Source: JAOADN01 sp046155885 (GTDB taxonomy: Bacteria; Pseudomonadota; Alphaproteobacteria; Rhodobacterales; Rhodobacteraceae). From it: a DNA stretch of 39,528 nt. The DNA is taken from the NCBI GenBank assembly GCA_046155885.1, contig JBJXFU010000009.1, positions 1-39,528 of the forward strand. Reading direction: 5' to 3'. Positions 1 through 8,490 of the stretch are shown in pieces (position 1 is the stretch's first letter; each line of letters begins with the position of its first letter). A model generated the notes under the pieces. The model searched no databases. It was not told the origin of the DNA and was given only the letters and a program-made list of their open reading frames with translations. Made by a program: the position numbers and the translations under genes.

Positions 1-2
1 CC

Positions 3-395
3 ATCGCGGACTGGGAGATCACCGAGACCTTCACCCGGTCGCAGGGGCCCGGCGGGCAGAACGTGAACAAGGTGTCCTCGGCTGTGGAGTTGCGTTTCGA
101 GGCGGCGCGAAGTCCGAACCTTTCCGCTGCTGCAAAGGCGCGGTTGAAGCGGCTGGCGGGGTCGCGCTGGACCGGGGAAGGGGCGATCCTGATCCGGGCG
201 GAAGAAACCCGCAGCCAGGTCCGGAACCGAGAGATCGCGCGCCAGCGGCTGGTGGCGCTGATCCGGGCGGCGCTGGTCGCGCCGAAGCGGCGGGTGGCGA
301 CGAAGCCGACCCTGGGCAGCAAGGAGCGGCGGCTGCAGGCGAAAGCCGTCCGGGGCGAGGTTAAGGCGCTGAGGGGGCAGATCGACGATGAGTGA
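3..395 (+). CDS. arfB: Peptidyl-tRNA hydrolase ArfB-type release factor, 3' part
   Basis: The gene is open at the left edge; the first complete codon is at 3. The reading carries the GGQ motif (codons at 51-59) in the context SQGPGGQNVNKV, the peptidyl-tRNA hydrolysis loop shared by class I release factors and ArfB/YaeJ. The rest is a short domain ending in a strongly basic tail rich in Lys and Arg, which in ArfB sits in the empty mRNA channel of a stalled ribosome. There is no room for the codon-recognition domains of RF1/RF2, so ribosome rescue is the likely role. The last 8 bases overlap the start of the downstream aminotransferase gene. Seen: GGQ and basic tail. Known: ArfB family function. 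Confidence is limited only by the missing N-terminus. Confidence 0.9.
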   Translation: MADWEITETFTRSQGPGGQNVNKVSSAVELRFEAARSPNLSAAAKARLKRLAGSRWTGEGAILIRAEETRSQVRNREIARQRLVALIRAALVAPKRRVATKPTLGSKERRLQAKAVRGEVKALRGQIDDE

Positions 396-1650
396 GATGA
401 CCGGTCGCCGCCGGCGGCTTCTGGGGCCGAACGTGCCCACGTTCTACGACGATCCGGTCCATATTGTGCGGGGCGAGGGTGTCTGGCTTTGGGATGCGGC
501 GGGACGGCGGTATCTCGACTGCTACAACAACGTGGCGCATGTCGGTCACTGCCATCCGAAGGTGGTCGCCGCGATCGCCCGGCAGGCGGCGACGCTGAAC
601 ACCAATACGCGCTATCTGCACGAGGGCATCCTCGACTATGCCGAGCGGCTGACCGCGACGCTTTCGCACGGGCTCGCGCAGGTGATCATGGTCTGCTCGG
701 GGTCCGAAGCGAACGACATCGCACTTCGGATGGCGCAGGCGGCGACGGGGAAAACCGGCCTGATCGCCACCGACAACACCTATCACGGCAACACCGCGCT
801 GGTATCGCAACTCAACACAAGGCGCCCGCCGCTCGGCGGATGGCCGGCGAATGTGCGGCGTGTGCCTGCGCCGGACAGTCTGGTGCCGCTCGGCGGATCG
901 CTCGCGGCACAGCCGGAGGCCTTCGCGGCCAACGTCGCGCGGGCGATCGGAGAGCTTGAGGCGGAGGGCCACGGGTTCGCCGGGCTGATCCTCTGCCCGG
1001 TCTTCGCCAACGAAGGCCTGCCCGCAGCCGGGGCCGGGTTTTTGGACGCGACGGCGGCGGTTGTGCGCAAAGCCGGGGGGCTCGTCATTAGCGACGAGGT
1101 GCAGCCGGGCTTCGGAAGGACCGGCACGCATTTCTGGGGGCATGACCGGATGGGATTCGCACCGGACGTGGTGACGATGGGCAAGCCGATGGGCAACGGG
1201 CACCCGGTCGCGGCGGTGGTCGCAAGGGCGGAAGTGATGGCGGCGTTCCGCGGCGCCTTCGGGTACTTCAATACGTTCGGCGGCAATCCGGTATCCTGCG
1301 CGGCGGCCACGGCGGTTTTGGACGTGATCGAGGAAGAGGGGCTGGTCGCGCGGGCGGACCGAGTGGCTGGCGTGACACTCGGGAAGCTTCGGCAGATCGA
1401 CCATCCGCTTGTCGCGGACGTGCGCGGCGCCGGATTGTTCTTCGCGGTCGAGTTGGCGCGAGGGACGAATGCCGCGCCCGAGGCGGCGCACCGCGCGGTG
1501 GAGGGAATGAGGGAACGCGGCGTCCTGATCGGACGGGTCGGGCGGCAGCAGCATATCCTGAAACTTCGGCCGCCAATGCCCTTTACCGCAGCCGAAGCGC
1601 AACTCGCGGTCGGAGCCCTTGCCGATACGCTGGCGGAGATCCCGGCTTGA
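388..1650 (+). CDS. Class III PLP-dependent aminotransferase / phospho-lyase-like enzyme
   Basis: This 420-residue protein has a complete class III fold-type I PLP enzyme layout. N-terminal substrate-loop motifs (YLDCYNNVAHVGHCHP) are followed by CSGSEAND for phosphate binding, VISDEVQPGFGRTG with the PLP-ring Asp, and TMGKPMGNGHPVA with the PLP lysine at about K266. The GKPMGNGHPVA and NNVAHVGHCHP wording is what I recall of the AGXT2L1/AGXT2L2 branch, whose characterised members are phospho-lyases for phosphoethanolamine or 5-phosphohydroxylysine, not true transaminases. The next gene encodes an APH-fold kinase and overlaps it by 4 bases, which fits a kinase plus phospho-lyase pair. The ATG at 388 lies inside the end of arfB, so translation is probably coupled. 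An ordinary omega-transaminase remains possible. Confidence 0.85.
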   Translation: MSEMTGRRRRLLGPNVPTFYDDPVHIVRGEGVWLWDAAGRRYLDCYNNVAHVGHCHPKVVAAIARQAATLNTNTRYLHEGILDYAERLTATLSHGLAQVIMVCSGSEANDIALRMAQAATGKTGLIATDNTYHGNTALVSQLNTRRPPLGGWPANVRRVPAPDSLVPLGGSLAAQPEAFAANVARAIGELEAEGHGFAGLILCPVFANEGLPAAGAGFLDATAAVVRKAGGLVISDEVQPGFGRTGTHFWGHDRMGFAPDVVTMGKPMGNGHPVAAVVARAEVMAAFRGAFGYFNTFGGNPVSCAAATAVLDVIEEEGLVARADRVAGVTLGKLRQIDHPLVADVRGAGLFFAVELARGTNAAPEAAHRAVEGMRERGVLIGRVGRQQHILKLRPPMPFTAAEAQLAVGALADTLAEIPA

Positions 1651-2618
1651 GCGAGGCCGACCGGCTGAGGGACGAGGCCCGCGAGGCTCTGTGCCATTGG
1701 GGCGGTGCGTCGGCCCTGCGGCTGGTCAAGGCGCGCGAGAACGTCGTTTTCGATGCGATGCTGCACGACGGCCGGCGCATCGCGCTCAGGCTGCACCGGC
1801 CCGGTTACCAGACCGAGGGCGCGATCGCGGCGGAACTGGATTGGACGGCCCGCCTGGCCGGGGCGGGGCTTTCTGTCCCCCAGCCGGTACTGACGGAAGG
1901 CGGAGCGTCGACCGTCGTTGCCGGCGGAAGGGTGGTCTCGGCGGTGGCCTGGCTGGCGGGCGCGCCAATCGGGTCGGCGGAGGCGCCGCTGGCCGGAACG
2001 CCTGCCCAACAGGCGACGACGATGCTGGCGCTAGGGTCGCTGATCGGCCGGCTCCACGAAGTGACGGACGGGCTGCGTCTGCCCGCCGGCTTCGACCGTC
2101 CGCGCTGGGATACGGATGGCCTTTTGGGGGACGACCCGCGCTGGGGGAGGTTCTGGGAAAACCCGGCGTTCGACCGGGCTGACCGCAGGGTCGTGGAAAA
2201 GGCCCGGAATCTCGCCCGCGAGCGCCTCGCCGAAGCGGGTGCCGGCTTTGGCCTGATCCATGCCGACTGCCTGCGCGAGAACATCCTTTCCGATGGAGGG
2301 CGGCTGTCGCTGATCGACTTCGACGATTCCGGCTGGGGCTGGCGGATGTACGATCTGGCCACCGCGGTGTTCCAGAGCCTGGAAGAGCCGGGGCTGGGGC
2401 CGCAGTCGCGGGCGCTTCTGGCGGGCTACGGCGCACTGAGGCCCCTGCCGCCCGACCCCGAACGCGCGCTGACGCTGTTCCTGATGCTGCGCGCCTTCGC
2501 CTCGGCGGGCTGGATCATGACGCGCGCCGCGCCGGATGATCCGCAGTTGCCCCTCCGTGCCGCGCGCGCACTCCGCGCGGCCAGGGCGGTGCTTGCGGGG
2601 CGGCCGGCCTGGACATGA
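1647..2618 (+). CDS. APH/choline-kinase-fold phosphotransferase, phospho-lyase partner
   Basis: This 323-residue protein has the aminoglycoside phosphotransferase fold. The catalytic loop HADCLREN has H205, D207 and N212, and the metal-binding IDFDD begins near residue 223. It resembles homoserine-kinase-II, hydroxylysine-kinase and choline-kinase-like proteins rather than antibiotic-resistance enzymes. The start is a TTG at 1647 overlapping the TGA of the upstream gene (TTGA), the best reading because the N-terminus aligns with the fold only from here. With the upstream PLP enzyme it probably phosphorylates a small amino-alcohol or hydroxylated amino acid that the lyase then dephosphorylates with ammonia release. 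The substrate is not visible from sequence. Translation of the two genes is likely coupled. Confidence 0.82.
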   Translation: MSEADRLRDEAREALCHWGGASALRLVKARENVVFDAMLHDGRRIALRLHRPGYQTEGAIAAELDWTARLAGAGLSVPQPVLTEGGASTVVAGGRVVSAVAWLAGAPIGSAEAPLAGTPAQQATTMLALGSLIGRLHEVTDGLRLPAGFDRPRWDTDGLLGDDPRWGRFWENPAFDRADRRVVEKARNLARERLAEAGAGFGLIHADCLRENILSDGGRLSLIDFDDSGWGWRMYDLATAVFQSLEEPGLGPQSRALLAGYGALRPLPPDPERALTLFLMLRAFASAGWIMTRAAPDDPQLPLRAARALRAARAVLAGRPAWT

Positions 2619-2757
2619 CTCCGGCGTTTCCGCTGCGGCGCAGCAAGTTTCCGCAGGGCACGGACAGGCGCCCGCATTCGGCGCTTGCGGTGCCGGGGCT
2701 TTCCCGCCAGAAACCGGCGCGGGGCACGGATCAACGGACGGCGGGCCGGCAGCGCGT

Positions 2758-4170
2758 ATGCTGAAAAAAGCTTTCATGCTGGTCTCGGGCAATGCCTTCG
2801 GCTCGGCGCTGCTCCTGATCCGCAACCTGATCGTCGCCCGGATGCTGTCGCCCGAGGATTACGGCATCGCCGCGACCTTCGCGATCAGCATGTCGATCGT
2901 CGAGATGATGTCCTACCTGGGCCTGCAGCAGCTGATCGTCGTGGACAAGGACGGCGATCAGCCGCATGTGCAGGCGGCGATGCAGGGGTTCCAGGTCCTG
3001 CGCGGGGCGATTTCCTGCGCACTGCTCTTCGCGATCGCCCACCCCTATGCGGATTTCCTGGGCGTCGAACACGTCGCCTGGGCCTATCAGCTGATCGCGC
3101 TGATCCCGCTGGTCAACGGCCTGCAGCACTTCGACCAGCACCGGCTGAAGCGGCGGATGAACTTCCGCCCGTCGATCATCGTTGGTTCGGTTCCCGCCTT
3201 CATCGCAGTGGGCGCGCTTTGGCCACTGGCGCTGTGGCTCGACGACTACCGGATCATGTTGGCCAGCCTTTTCGTGCAATACGGAGCACAGGTTGCGCTG
3301 ACCCACCTGATGGCCGAGCGACCCTACCGTCTGACCTGGGATACGGCGATCGTGAAGCGGTCGATGAAGTTCGGCTGGCCGCTATTGCTGAACGGAATCA
3401 TGCTGTTCGGCATCTTCAACGGCGAAAAGCTGATTGTCGGGCGCGAGCTTGGGATGGCGGCGCTTGCGATCTTCTCGATGGGTTTCACGCTGACGCTGAC
3501 GCCGACGCTGGTACTGGCCAACTCGATCCAGTCCTTCTTCCTGCCGCAACTGACCTCGTCCCGCGACCGGCCCGAGCATTTCCAGAAGGTGAGCGCCGCG
3601 ACGGTCGAGGCGAGCCTTGCCGTCTGTGTGCTGCTGGTTCTGGGCACCTCGCTGGTCGGCGGGCCGGTTGCGCATCTGCTGCTCGGGCAGAAGTACGCGT
3701 CGATCCTGCCGATCCTTGTGCCGCTTGCGGTGGTGCAGGGTGTGCGGGTGTCGAAGACCGGAAGCTCGGTCGTGGCGCTGGCCCGGCACCAGTCGGGGAA
3801 TTCGATCGTGGCGAACCTCTTCCGCATCGCCTCGCTGCCGTTCAGCTGGTACATCGCGGTGCGCACCGGCGATCTTCTGGCGATCATTTGGGTGGCCACC
3901 CTGGCGGAAGTCCTGGGTTTCCTGACCGCGCTGCTCCTGGTCAGGGGGCGCGCCGGGATGAAGCTGCGCCGTGTGGCGGTGCCGGTGGCGCTGACCATGC
4001 TGACCTGCGGCGCGGCGCTGTTCGTGGCGGATGCCTATCCGTCGCAGCCCCGGCTGATCGACCAGTTGCACCTGCCGCATCTGGGCGTGGTTCTGGTGGC
4101 GCTGGCGGCTTTGGCGTCGATGGTCGAGCTCAGGTCCTATCTGACGCGGAAGATGTTGCGGCGGCCATAG
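2758..4170 (+). CDS. Wzx-like polysaccharide flippase (MOP superfamily)
   Basis: This 470-residue multi-spanning membrane protein begins MLKKAFMLVSGNAFGSALLLIRNLIVARMLSPEDYG, the usual first helix and loop of oligosaccharide/lipopolysaccharide flippases (MATE/MOP fold). Roughly 12 hydrophobic segments follow, and the C-terminus is short and basic. An in-frame upstream extension to 2536 overlaps the kinase gene, is low in hydrophobicity and reads as out-of-frame GC-rich filler; the ATG at 2758 is chosen because the family motif starts there. The expected job is to flip an undecaprenyl-linked repeat unit across the inner membrane for the Wzy-like polymerase at 31370. It converges with the acetyltransferase gene, with only 19 bases between their ends. 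No other flippase is visible in the window. Confidence 0.85.
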   Translation: MLKKAFMLVSGNAFGSALLLIRNLIVARMLSPEDYGIAATFAISMSIVEMMSYLGLQQLIVVDKDGDQPHVQAAMQGFQVLRGAISCALLFAIAHPYADFLGVEHVAWAYQLIALIPLVNGLQHFDQHRLKRRMNFRPSIIVGSVPAFIAVGALWPLALWLDDYRIMLASLFVQYGAQVALTHLMAERPYRLTWDTAIVKRSMKFGWPLLLNGIMLFGIFNGEKLIVGRELGMAALAIFSMGFTLTLTPTLVLANSIQSFFLPQLTSSRDRPEHFQKVSAATVEASLAVCVLLVLGTSLVGGPVAHLLLGQKYASILPILVPLAVVQGVRVSKTGSSVVALARHQSGNSIVANLFRIASLPFSWYIAVRTGDLLAIIWVATLAEVLGFLTALLLVRGRAGMKLRRVAVPVALTMLTCGAALFVADAYPSQPRLIDQLHLPHLGVVLVALAALASMVELRSYLTRKMLRRP

Positions 4171-4189
4171 GCCGGGGGCGCGGCGTCGC

Positions 4190-4732
4190 CTATGCCCGCA
4201 TTTTCACCACCCGGGCGGGCGCGCCGACAGCGATGACGTTGGCGGGGATGTCCCTGGTGACCACCGACCCCGCGCCGATCACCGCGCCGTCGCCGATGGT
4301 CACGCCCGCCGTGACGATGGCGCGGGCGCCAAGCCAGCAGTCCGCGCCGATGGTCACGTCGCGTTCCACCATCGGCTGTTCGGTCAGGCGTTTGCCCCCA
4401 GCGAGGCCGTAATCGGCGGCGGTGACGAAGCAGTCGGGGGCGAAGGTGGTGCGGGCGCCGACGCGGATGCGGCTGGTGGTGTTGCCCGCCCAGAGCGACG
4501 AGCGCGCCCCGATATGGACGCCGTCGCCAAGCTCGATGCGTTCGGCATGGGCGAAGCTGACGTTCGGGGCGAACAGCACTCCCTTACCAAGGGTGAGCTT
4601 CCGGCGTTCGCGGACATGGGTGTAGCCGTAGTAGTGCATCATCCGGAGCGGATGCAGCAGCACCCCGGGATCGAGCACCGAGGCGATGCCCCGGGTCAGG
4701 CGGGTCAGGAAGGATGGGTTGCGGTCGGCCAT
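4190..4732 (-). CDS. Left-handed beta-helix (hexapeptide) O-acetyltransferase
   Basis: This 180-residue protein has clear hexapeptide repeats: LGDGVHIGARSSLWAG, IGADCWLGARAIVTAG, VTIGDGAVIGAGSVVT, then the family-typical ending VIAVGAPARVVK. It is a WbbJ/maltose-acetyltransferase-like enzyme using acetyl-CoA to O-acetylate a sugar. The N-terminal 50 residues are an extra alpha-helical region (LLHPLRMMHYYGYTHVRERRK) common in capsule-locus acetyltransferases. It is the last gene of the manC operon, starting 16 bases after the membrane acyltransferase gene ends. The likely role is acetyl decoration of the EPS or its precursor; the acceptor is unknown. Confidence 0.88.
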   Translation of the reverse strand: MADRNPSFLTRLTRGIASVLDPGVLLHPLRMMHYYGYTHVRERRKLTLGKGVLFAPNVSFAHAERIELGDGVHIGARSSLWAGNTTSRIRVGARTTFAPDCFVTAADYGLAGGKRLTEQPMVERDVTIGADCWLGARAIVTAGVTIGDGAVIGAGSVVTRDIPANVIAVGAPARVVKMRA

Positions 4733-4748
4733 GTCTGCGCTCCGGCGG

Positions 4749-5831
4749 TCACGTCTTGATCCCTGCTGGCTGCGAGTCGCGCAAGGCCTCGGGCCCGCTG
4801 CGCCCCCAGGCCAGTGCGGGACGTTCGATCAGGTGCCACGACAGCACCGCAAGCACCAGCGTCGGCGGGAACGACAGCGCGATGTTCGCCCAGGGGCTGA
4901 TCCCGCCGAAGGCCCAGACAGCAAGGCCTTGGACGGGGAAGGCATAGATGTAGATGCCGTAGGAAAAGTCGCCGATGCGGTTGTAGGCGCGCACCGCCCC
5001 TGCGGGCCACCCGGCGAAAAGGATGGTGGCATAGGCGATGGTCAGGATCAGAGACAGGTCGTAAAGCCGGGTAGCGCCCAGCGCCCAGGTCACGGCGATC
5101 AGGGCCGCGAGCACCCACAGGCTGCGCGGCGCCCGGTCGCGCCAGAGGCAGAGGATCATGCCGGCGGCGAAGGGCTGCGACAGGAACAGAAGCTGGTCGA
5201 GCTGGTAGACGGTCGTAACCCCCGCGGCACGGCTTCCGGCACCCAGCGCGATCCAGGCAAGAAGCGCCGCAGTGCCCGCGCCGCGCCGCCGCAGAAGGCC
5301 GAGCAGCCCGGCTACGGCAACGCCGGCATAGCACAGCACTTCATAGATCAGGGTCCAGAGCGAACCTTCGACAGAGGGGTAGGGGTTCGCGCTGAAGACG
5401 CCGGGCAGGTCGTACTGGACCTTGGCCAGGGTGATGTTGCGCAGGATGAAGGTCCAGGTTCCGGGGTCGGTCAGGTAGGCCGCGAGCGGCAGGGTGGTGA
5501 CGGCCGGGCCCATGAGCAGCGCGACGAGAAGGACCGACACGGCCAGCCCAGGCAGAAGACGCGCGGCGCGGGCGCGCGCGAAGGCCATAAGCGACGGGCG
5601 GCGCTGGAAGCTCGCGGTGATCAGAAAGCCCGAAGCGGCGAAGAACACCATCACGGCGATGTAGCCGAGGGAATGGCCGAGCAGGACGTCGAGCGGTTCG
5701 GGCGTGCCCGCGCCCAGCGCGATGGGCCAGGCATGCGAGACCAGAACGGCGGTAGCCGCGACCGCGCGGATCAGGTTCAGATTGTTGTCGCGCGACGTCA
5801 GACCCTGGCCGATGGGGGTGAAGGCCACCAT
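4749..5831 (-). CDS. Acyltransferase 3 family membrane protein (OafA/ExoZ-like)
   Basis: This 360-residue integral membrane protein has about ten hydrophobic helices. It opens with NLNLIRAVAATAVLVSHAWPI, the RxxA and conserved-His signature of the acyltransferase-3 family, and later has FFAASGFLITASFQRR and a GDFSYGIYIYAFPVQ segment, also family hallmarks. Members transfer acetyl or other short acyl groups across the inner membrane onto periplasmic polysaccharide. It follows the phosphomannomutase gene by 35 bases and precedes the soluble hexapeptide acetyltransferase by 16, so two acyl modifications are probably made by this operon. An alternative acyl donor such as succinyl cannot be excluded. 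Confidence 0.9.
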   Translation of the reverse strand: MVAFTPIGQGLTSRDNNLNLIRAVAATAVLVSHAWPIALGAGTPEPLDVLLGHSLGYIAVMVFFAASGFLITASFQRRPSLMAFARARAARLLPGLAVSVLLVALLMGPAVTTLPLAAYLTDPGTWTFILRNITLAKVQYDLPGVFSANPYPSVEGSLWTLIYEVLCYAGVAVAGLLGLLRRRGAGTAALLAWIALGAGSRAAGVTTVYQLDQLLFLSQPFAAGMILCLWRDRAPRSLWVLAALIAVTWALGATRLYDLSLILTIAYATILFAGWPAGAVRAYNRIGDFSYGIYIYAFPVQGLAVWAFGGISPWANIALSFPPTLVLAVLSWHLIERPALAWGRSGPEALRDSQPAGIKT

Positions 5832-5866
5832 CGCCCCTCCCTACGCCCCGCCTGAGGGATGCACAG

Positions 5867-7246
5867 TCACGCCGCGGCCCGCGCGGTCAGGAGCGCGGTC
5901 AGTTCGGCGAGTTTCGCGGCCACAAGGGCTGCGTCGCCCCGCCCCTCGACGTTCACCCTGACGAGCGGCTCGGTGTTCGACATGCGCAGGTTGAAGCGCC
6001 AGTGGTCGAAGGCCAGGCTGACCCCGTCCATGTCGTCGCGCGATGCCGCGCCGGGCGCATAGGCGGCGACGATGGCGGCGATGGCGGCCTTCGGGTCGGG
6101 GATGCGGAAGTTCACCTCACCCGACGAGGGGAAGCGGCGCATCCGGTCGTCCACCAGGTCCTTCAGCGAGCGGCCGGTGCGGCTGACGAGTTCGGCCACC
6201 AGAAGCCAGGGGATCATGCCGCTGTCGCAGTGCATGAAGTCGCGGAAATAGTGGTGCGCCGACATTTCGCCGCCGTAGACCGCGCCGTGGTCGCGCATCG
6301 CCTGCTTGACGAAGGTGTGGCCGGTCCTGGTCTGGATCGCCCGGCCCCCGGCCGAGGCCACCGCGTCGGTGACGTTCCAGATCACGCGGGGGTCGTGGAC
6401 GATGCCTTCGCCGGGGGCCTTGGCCAGGAAGGCTTGCGCCAGAAGGCCCACCACGTATTCCCCGGGGATGAAGCGGCCTTCGTGGTCGAAGAAGAAGCAG
6501 CGGTCGAAATCGCCGTCGAAGGCGACGCCGAAGTCGGCCTTGTGGTCGATGACCGCGCGGGTGGTGGGGGGCTGCATTTCCGGCAGAAGCGGGTTCGGGA
6601 TGCCGTTCGGGAAGGTGCCGTCGGGGTCCGTGAAGATGGTGCGGATGTCGAGGGGCGCCTTGCGCGCCTTGAGTTCAGACGCGATGGCGTCGAGCGTCGG
6701 GCCGGCCATGCCATTACCGGTGTTGAGAAGGATGCGGAGGGGGCGGAGCGCCGAGAGGTCAACGAAGGAAATCACCTTGTCCACATAGGCTGCGCGGGTA
6801 GCGGAGGCGTCGCTGACACGCCCGCGCGGGCCTAGCGGGATGGCGTTCCCGGCCTCGCACCATGCCTTGACGGCGCCGAGGCCGGTGTCCGGTCCGATGG
6901 GCTGCGAGCCACGGCCGACAAGCTTCATGCCGTTGTATTCGATGGGATTGTGGCTGCCGGTGATCTCGATCCCGCCGTCCGCGTTCAGATAGGTGGTGGC
7001 GAAATAGACTTCCTCGGTGCCGCAATAGCCGAGGTCGAGCGCGTCGGCCCCGGCGGCGGTCAGCCCGTCGATCAGCGCGGCCCCAAGGCTGGCGGAGGAA
7101 GCGCGGGCGTCCCGGCCGACGACGACGGTTCTTGCGCCAAGCTCGATCGCAAAGGCGGCGCCGATGGCGCGGGCGATGTCTTCGGTCAGGCTTTCGCCCA
7201 CGCGGCCGCGGATGTCATAGGCCTTGAAGCAGTCGAAGGCGGGCAT
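5867..7246 (-). CDS. manB: Phosphomannomutase / phosphoglucomutase
   Basis: This 459-residue alpha-D-phosphohexomutase interconverts mannose-6-phosphate and mannose-1-phosphate, and probably the glucose phosphates too. The N-terminal FKAYDIRGRVGE is the family opening. The phosphoserine loop is GIEITGSHNPIEYNGMK, the metal loop is FDGDFDRCFFFD (DGDxDR), the sugar-recognition loop is GGEMSAHHYF, and the C-terminal phosphate-binding part is RMSNTEPLVRVNVEG. The start at 7246 matches the family N-terminus, and its A is the last base of the upstream glycosyltransferase stop (TGATG), so translation is coupled. With manC and the dehydrogenase it completes the route to GDP-mannuronate. Equivalent names would be algC or pgm-like. 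Confidence 0.93.
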   Translation of the reverse strand: MPAFDCFKAYDIRGRVGESLTEDIARAIGAAFAIELGARTVVVGRDARASSASLGAALIDGLTAAGADALDLGYCGTEEVYFATTYLNADGGIEITGSHNPIEYNGMKLVGRGSQPIGPDTGLGAVKAWCEAGNAIPLGPRGRVSDASATRAAYVDKVISFVDLSALRPLRILLNTGNGMAGPTLDAIASELKARKAPLDIRTIFTDPDGTFPNGIPNPLLPEMQPPTTRAVIDHKADFGVAFDGDFDRCFFFDHEGRFIPGEYVVGLLAQAFLAKAPGEGIVHDPRVIWNVTDAVASAGGRAIQTRTGHTFVKQAMRDHGAVYGGEMSAHHYFRDFMHCDSGMIPWLLVAELVSRTGRSLKDLVDDRMRRFPSSGEVNFRIPDPKAAIAAIVAAYAPGAASRDDMDGVSLAFDHWRFNLRMSNTEPLVRVNVEGRGDAALVAAKLAELTALLTARAAA

Positions 7247-8490
7247 CAGCGGACCCCCTGCGCGTGCCGGTAGGCGGCGATCAGGGCGGGGATCTGGAAG
7301 CTCCACCCCAGTTCGGCTTCTACGCGGGCGCGGCCGATGCGGCCCATCTCGGCGCATGTCGCGGGGTCGTCGAGCAGCGCGACGATCTTGTCGGCCATGT
7401 CGGTGGTGTCATTCGGGCGCGCGTATAGCGAGGCCCCGGCGGCCGAACGGCGCCCCTCGGTCACCTCGAACTGCACGATGGGTTTCGAAAAGGCCATGTA
7501 TTCGAGGATTTTGTTCATCGTTGACTTGTCGTTCATCGGGTTCACCCGGTCGGGGTTCACGCAGACATCGGCGGTGGAAAGAACCTCGAACAGGTCGGCG
7601 TCAGGGGCGCGGCCGGTGAAGGTCACGTGGTTCTGGAGGCCCATGTCGCGGGTCATCGCCTGAAGCTTGTCCAGCGCGGGGCCGCCGCCGACCAGCACGA
7701 ACTGCACGTCGCGGGCGCGGTCGAAGATGATCTCGCGGGCCGATTGCAGCAGAAGGTCGAGCCCTTCCTGATCGCCCATCACTCCGACATAGCCCACCAT
7801 CGCGGCGCGGCCGTTCCGCCACTTCGGGTTCGGGGTCACCACCTTCAGCCGGTTGATGTCGGGACCGGAGCGGACGACGAAGACATCGCCCGCCCGCTTC
7901 CGCCCGCGTGTCATGGCGATTTCCTTGTAGCTTTCGTTGGTGCTGATCACCGTGTTGGCGAAGAAGAAGTTCAGCCGCTCGAACAGCACCATCGCCCGCC
8001 AGAGCGTCCCGCGCTTGCCGAACTTGGCCTCGTAGAGCTCGGGGTTGATGTCGTGGTGGTCGAAGATGTAGCGCTTGCCGAAAAGCTTAAAGGGCAGTGC
8101 GACCGCGAAGATCAGGTCGGGCGGGTTGCAGCCCTGGATCGTGTCGAAGCCGTGCGTCCACCAGACTTTCAGCGCCAACCGCATTTCGTGGAAGAGGGCG
8201 GAGCCGTATTCCAGGAGGTAGCCCATCGCGCCGCTGGCATCCAAGGGCAGCGAGTGGCGGTAGATATGGACGCCTTCCAGGCAGTCGTAGGGGGCTTCGT
8301 ACCCCTTGCCCTTGGGGCAGATGACCGCGACCTCGGCCCCCGCGGCGCGCAGCGTGCGGCATTCGTGCCAGACGCGGCGGTCGAAGGGCAGCGGCAGGTT
8401 TTCCACGATGATCAGGACCCGACGGCCCTTCAGGGGCTGGCCATCTAAGTGGAACGTGTCGCCGGGCTGAAGTGCGGTGGCCATGTTCAC
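7246..8490 (-). CDS. Glycosyltransferase family 4
   Basis: This 414-residue GT-B glycosyltransferase begins after a short leader with RRVLIIVENLPLPFDRRVWHECRTL, typical of WcaI/WbuB-like GT4 enzymes. The C-terminal half has VGYVGVMGDQEGLDLLL and the nucleotide-sugar part ADVCVNPDRVNPMNDKSTMNKILEYMAFSKPIVQF, the place of the GT4 EX7E motif. It is cytoplasmic and should add a sugar from a nucleotide donor to the lipid-linked EPS repeat. The 8490 start is a GTG overlapping the dehydrogenase stop (GTGA); an ATG two codons later at 8484 is equally possible. It sits between the GDP-mannuronate dehydrogenase and phosphomannomutase, so a GDP-mannose or GDP-mannuronate donor is an attractive guess, not proven. 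Confidence 0.9.
   Translation of the reverse strand: MNMATALQPGDTFHLDGQPLKGRRVLIIVENLPLPFDRRVWHECRTLRAAGAEVAVICPKGKGYEAPYDCLEGVHIYRHSLPLDASGAMGYLLEYGSALFHEMRLALKVWWTHGFDTIQGCNPPDLIFAVALPFKLFGKRYIFDHHDINPELYEAKFGKRGTLWRAMVLFERLNFFFANTVISTNESYKEIAMTRGRKRAGDVFVVRSGPDINRLKVVTPNPKWRNGRAAMVGYVGVMGDQEGLDLLLQSAREIIFDRARDVQFVLVGGGPALDKLQAMTRDMGLQNHVTFTGRAPDADLFEVLSTADVCVNPDRVNPMNDKSTMNKILEYMAFSKPIVQFEVTEGRRSAAGASLYARPNDTTDMADKIVALLDDPATCAEMGRIGRARVEAELGWSFQIPALIAAYRHAQGVR

Noticed and set aside
361..2825. Long open frames on the minus strand opposite the aminotransferase and kinase genes
   Set aside because: They are Arg/Pro/Ala-rich, lack family motifs and mirror GC-rich codon use of the real + strand genes.
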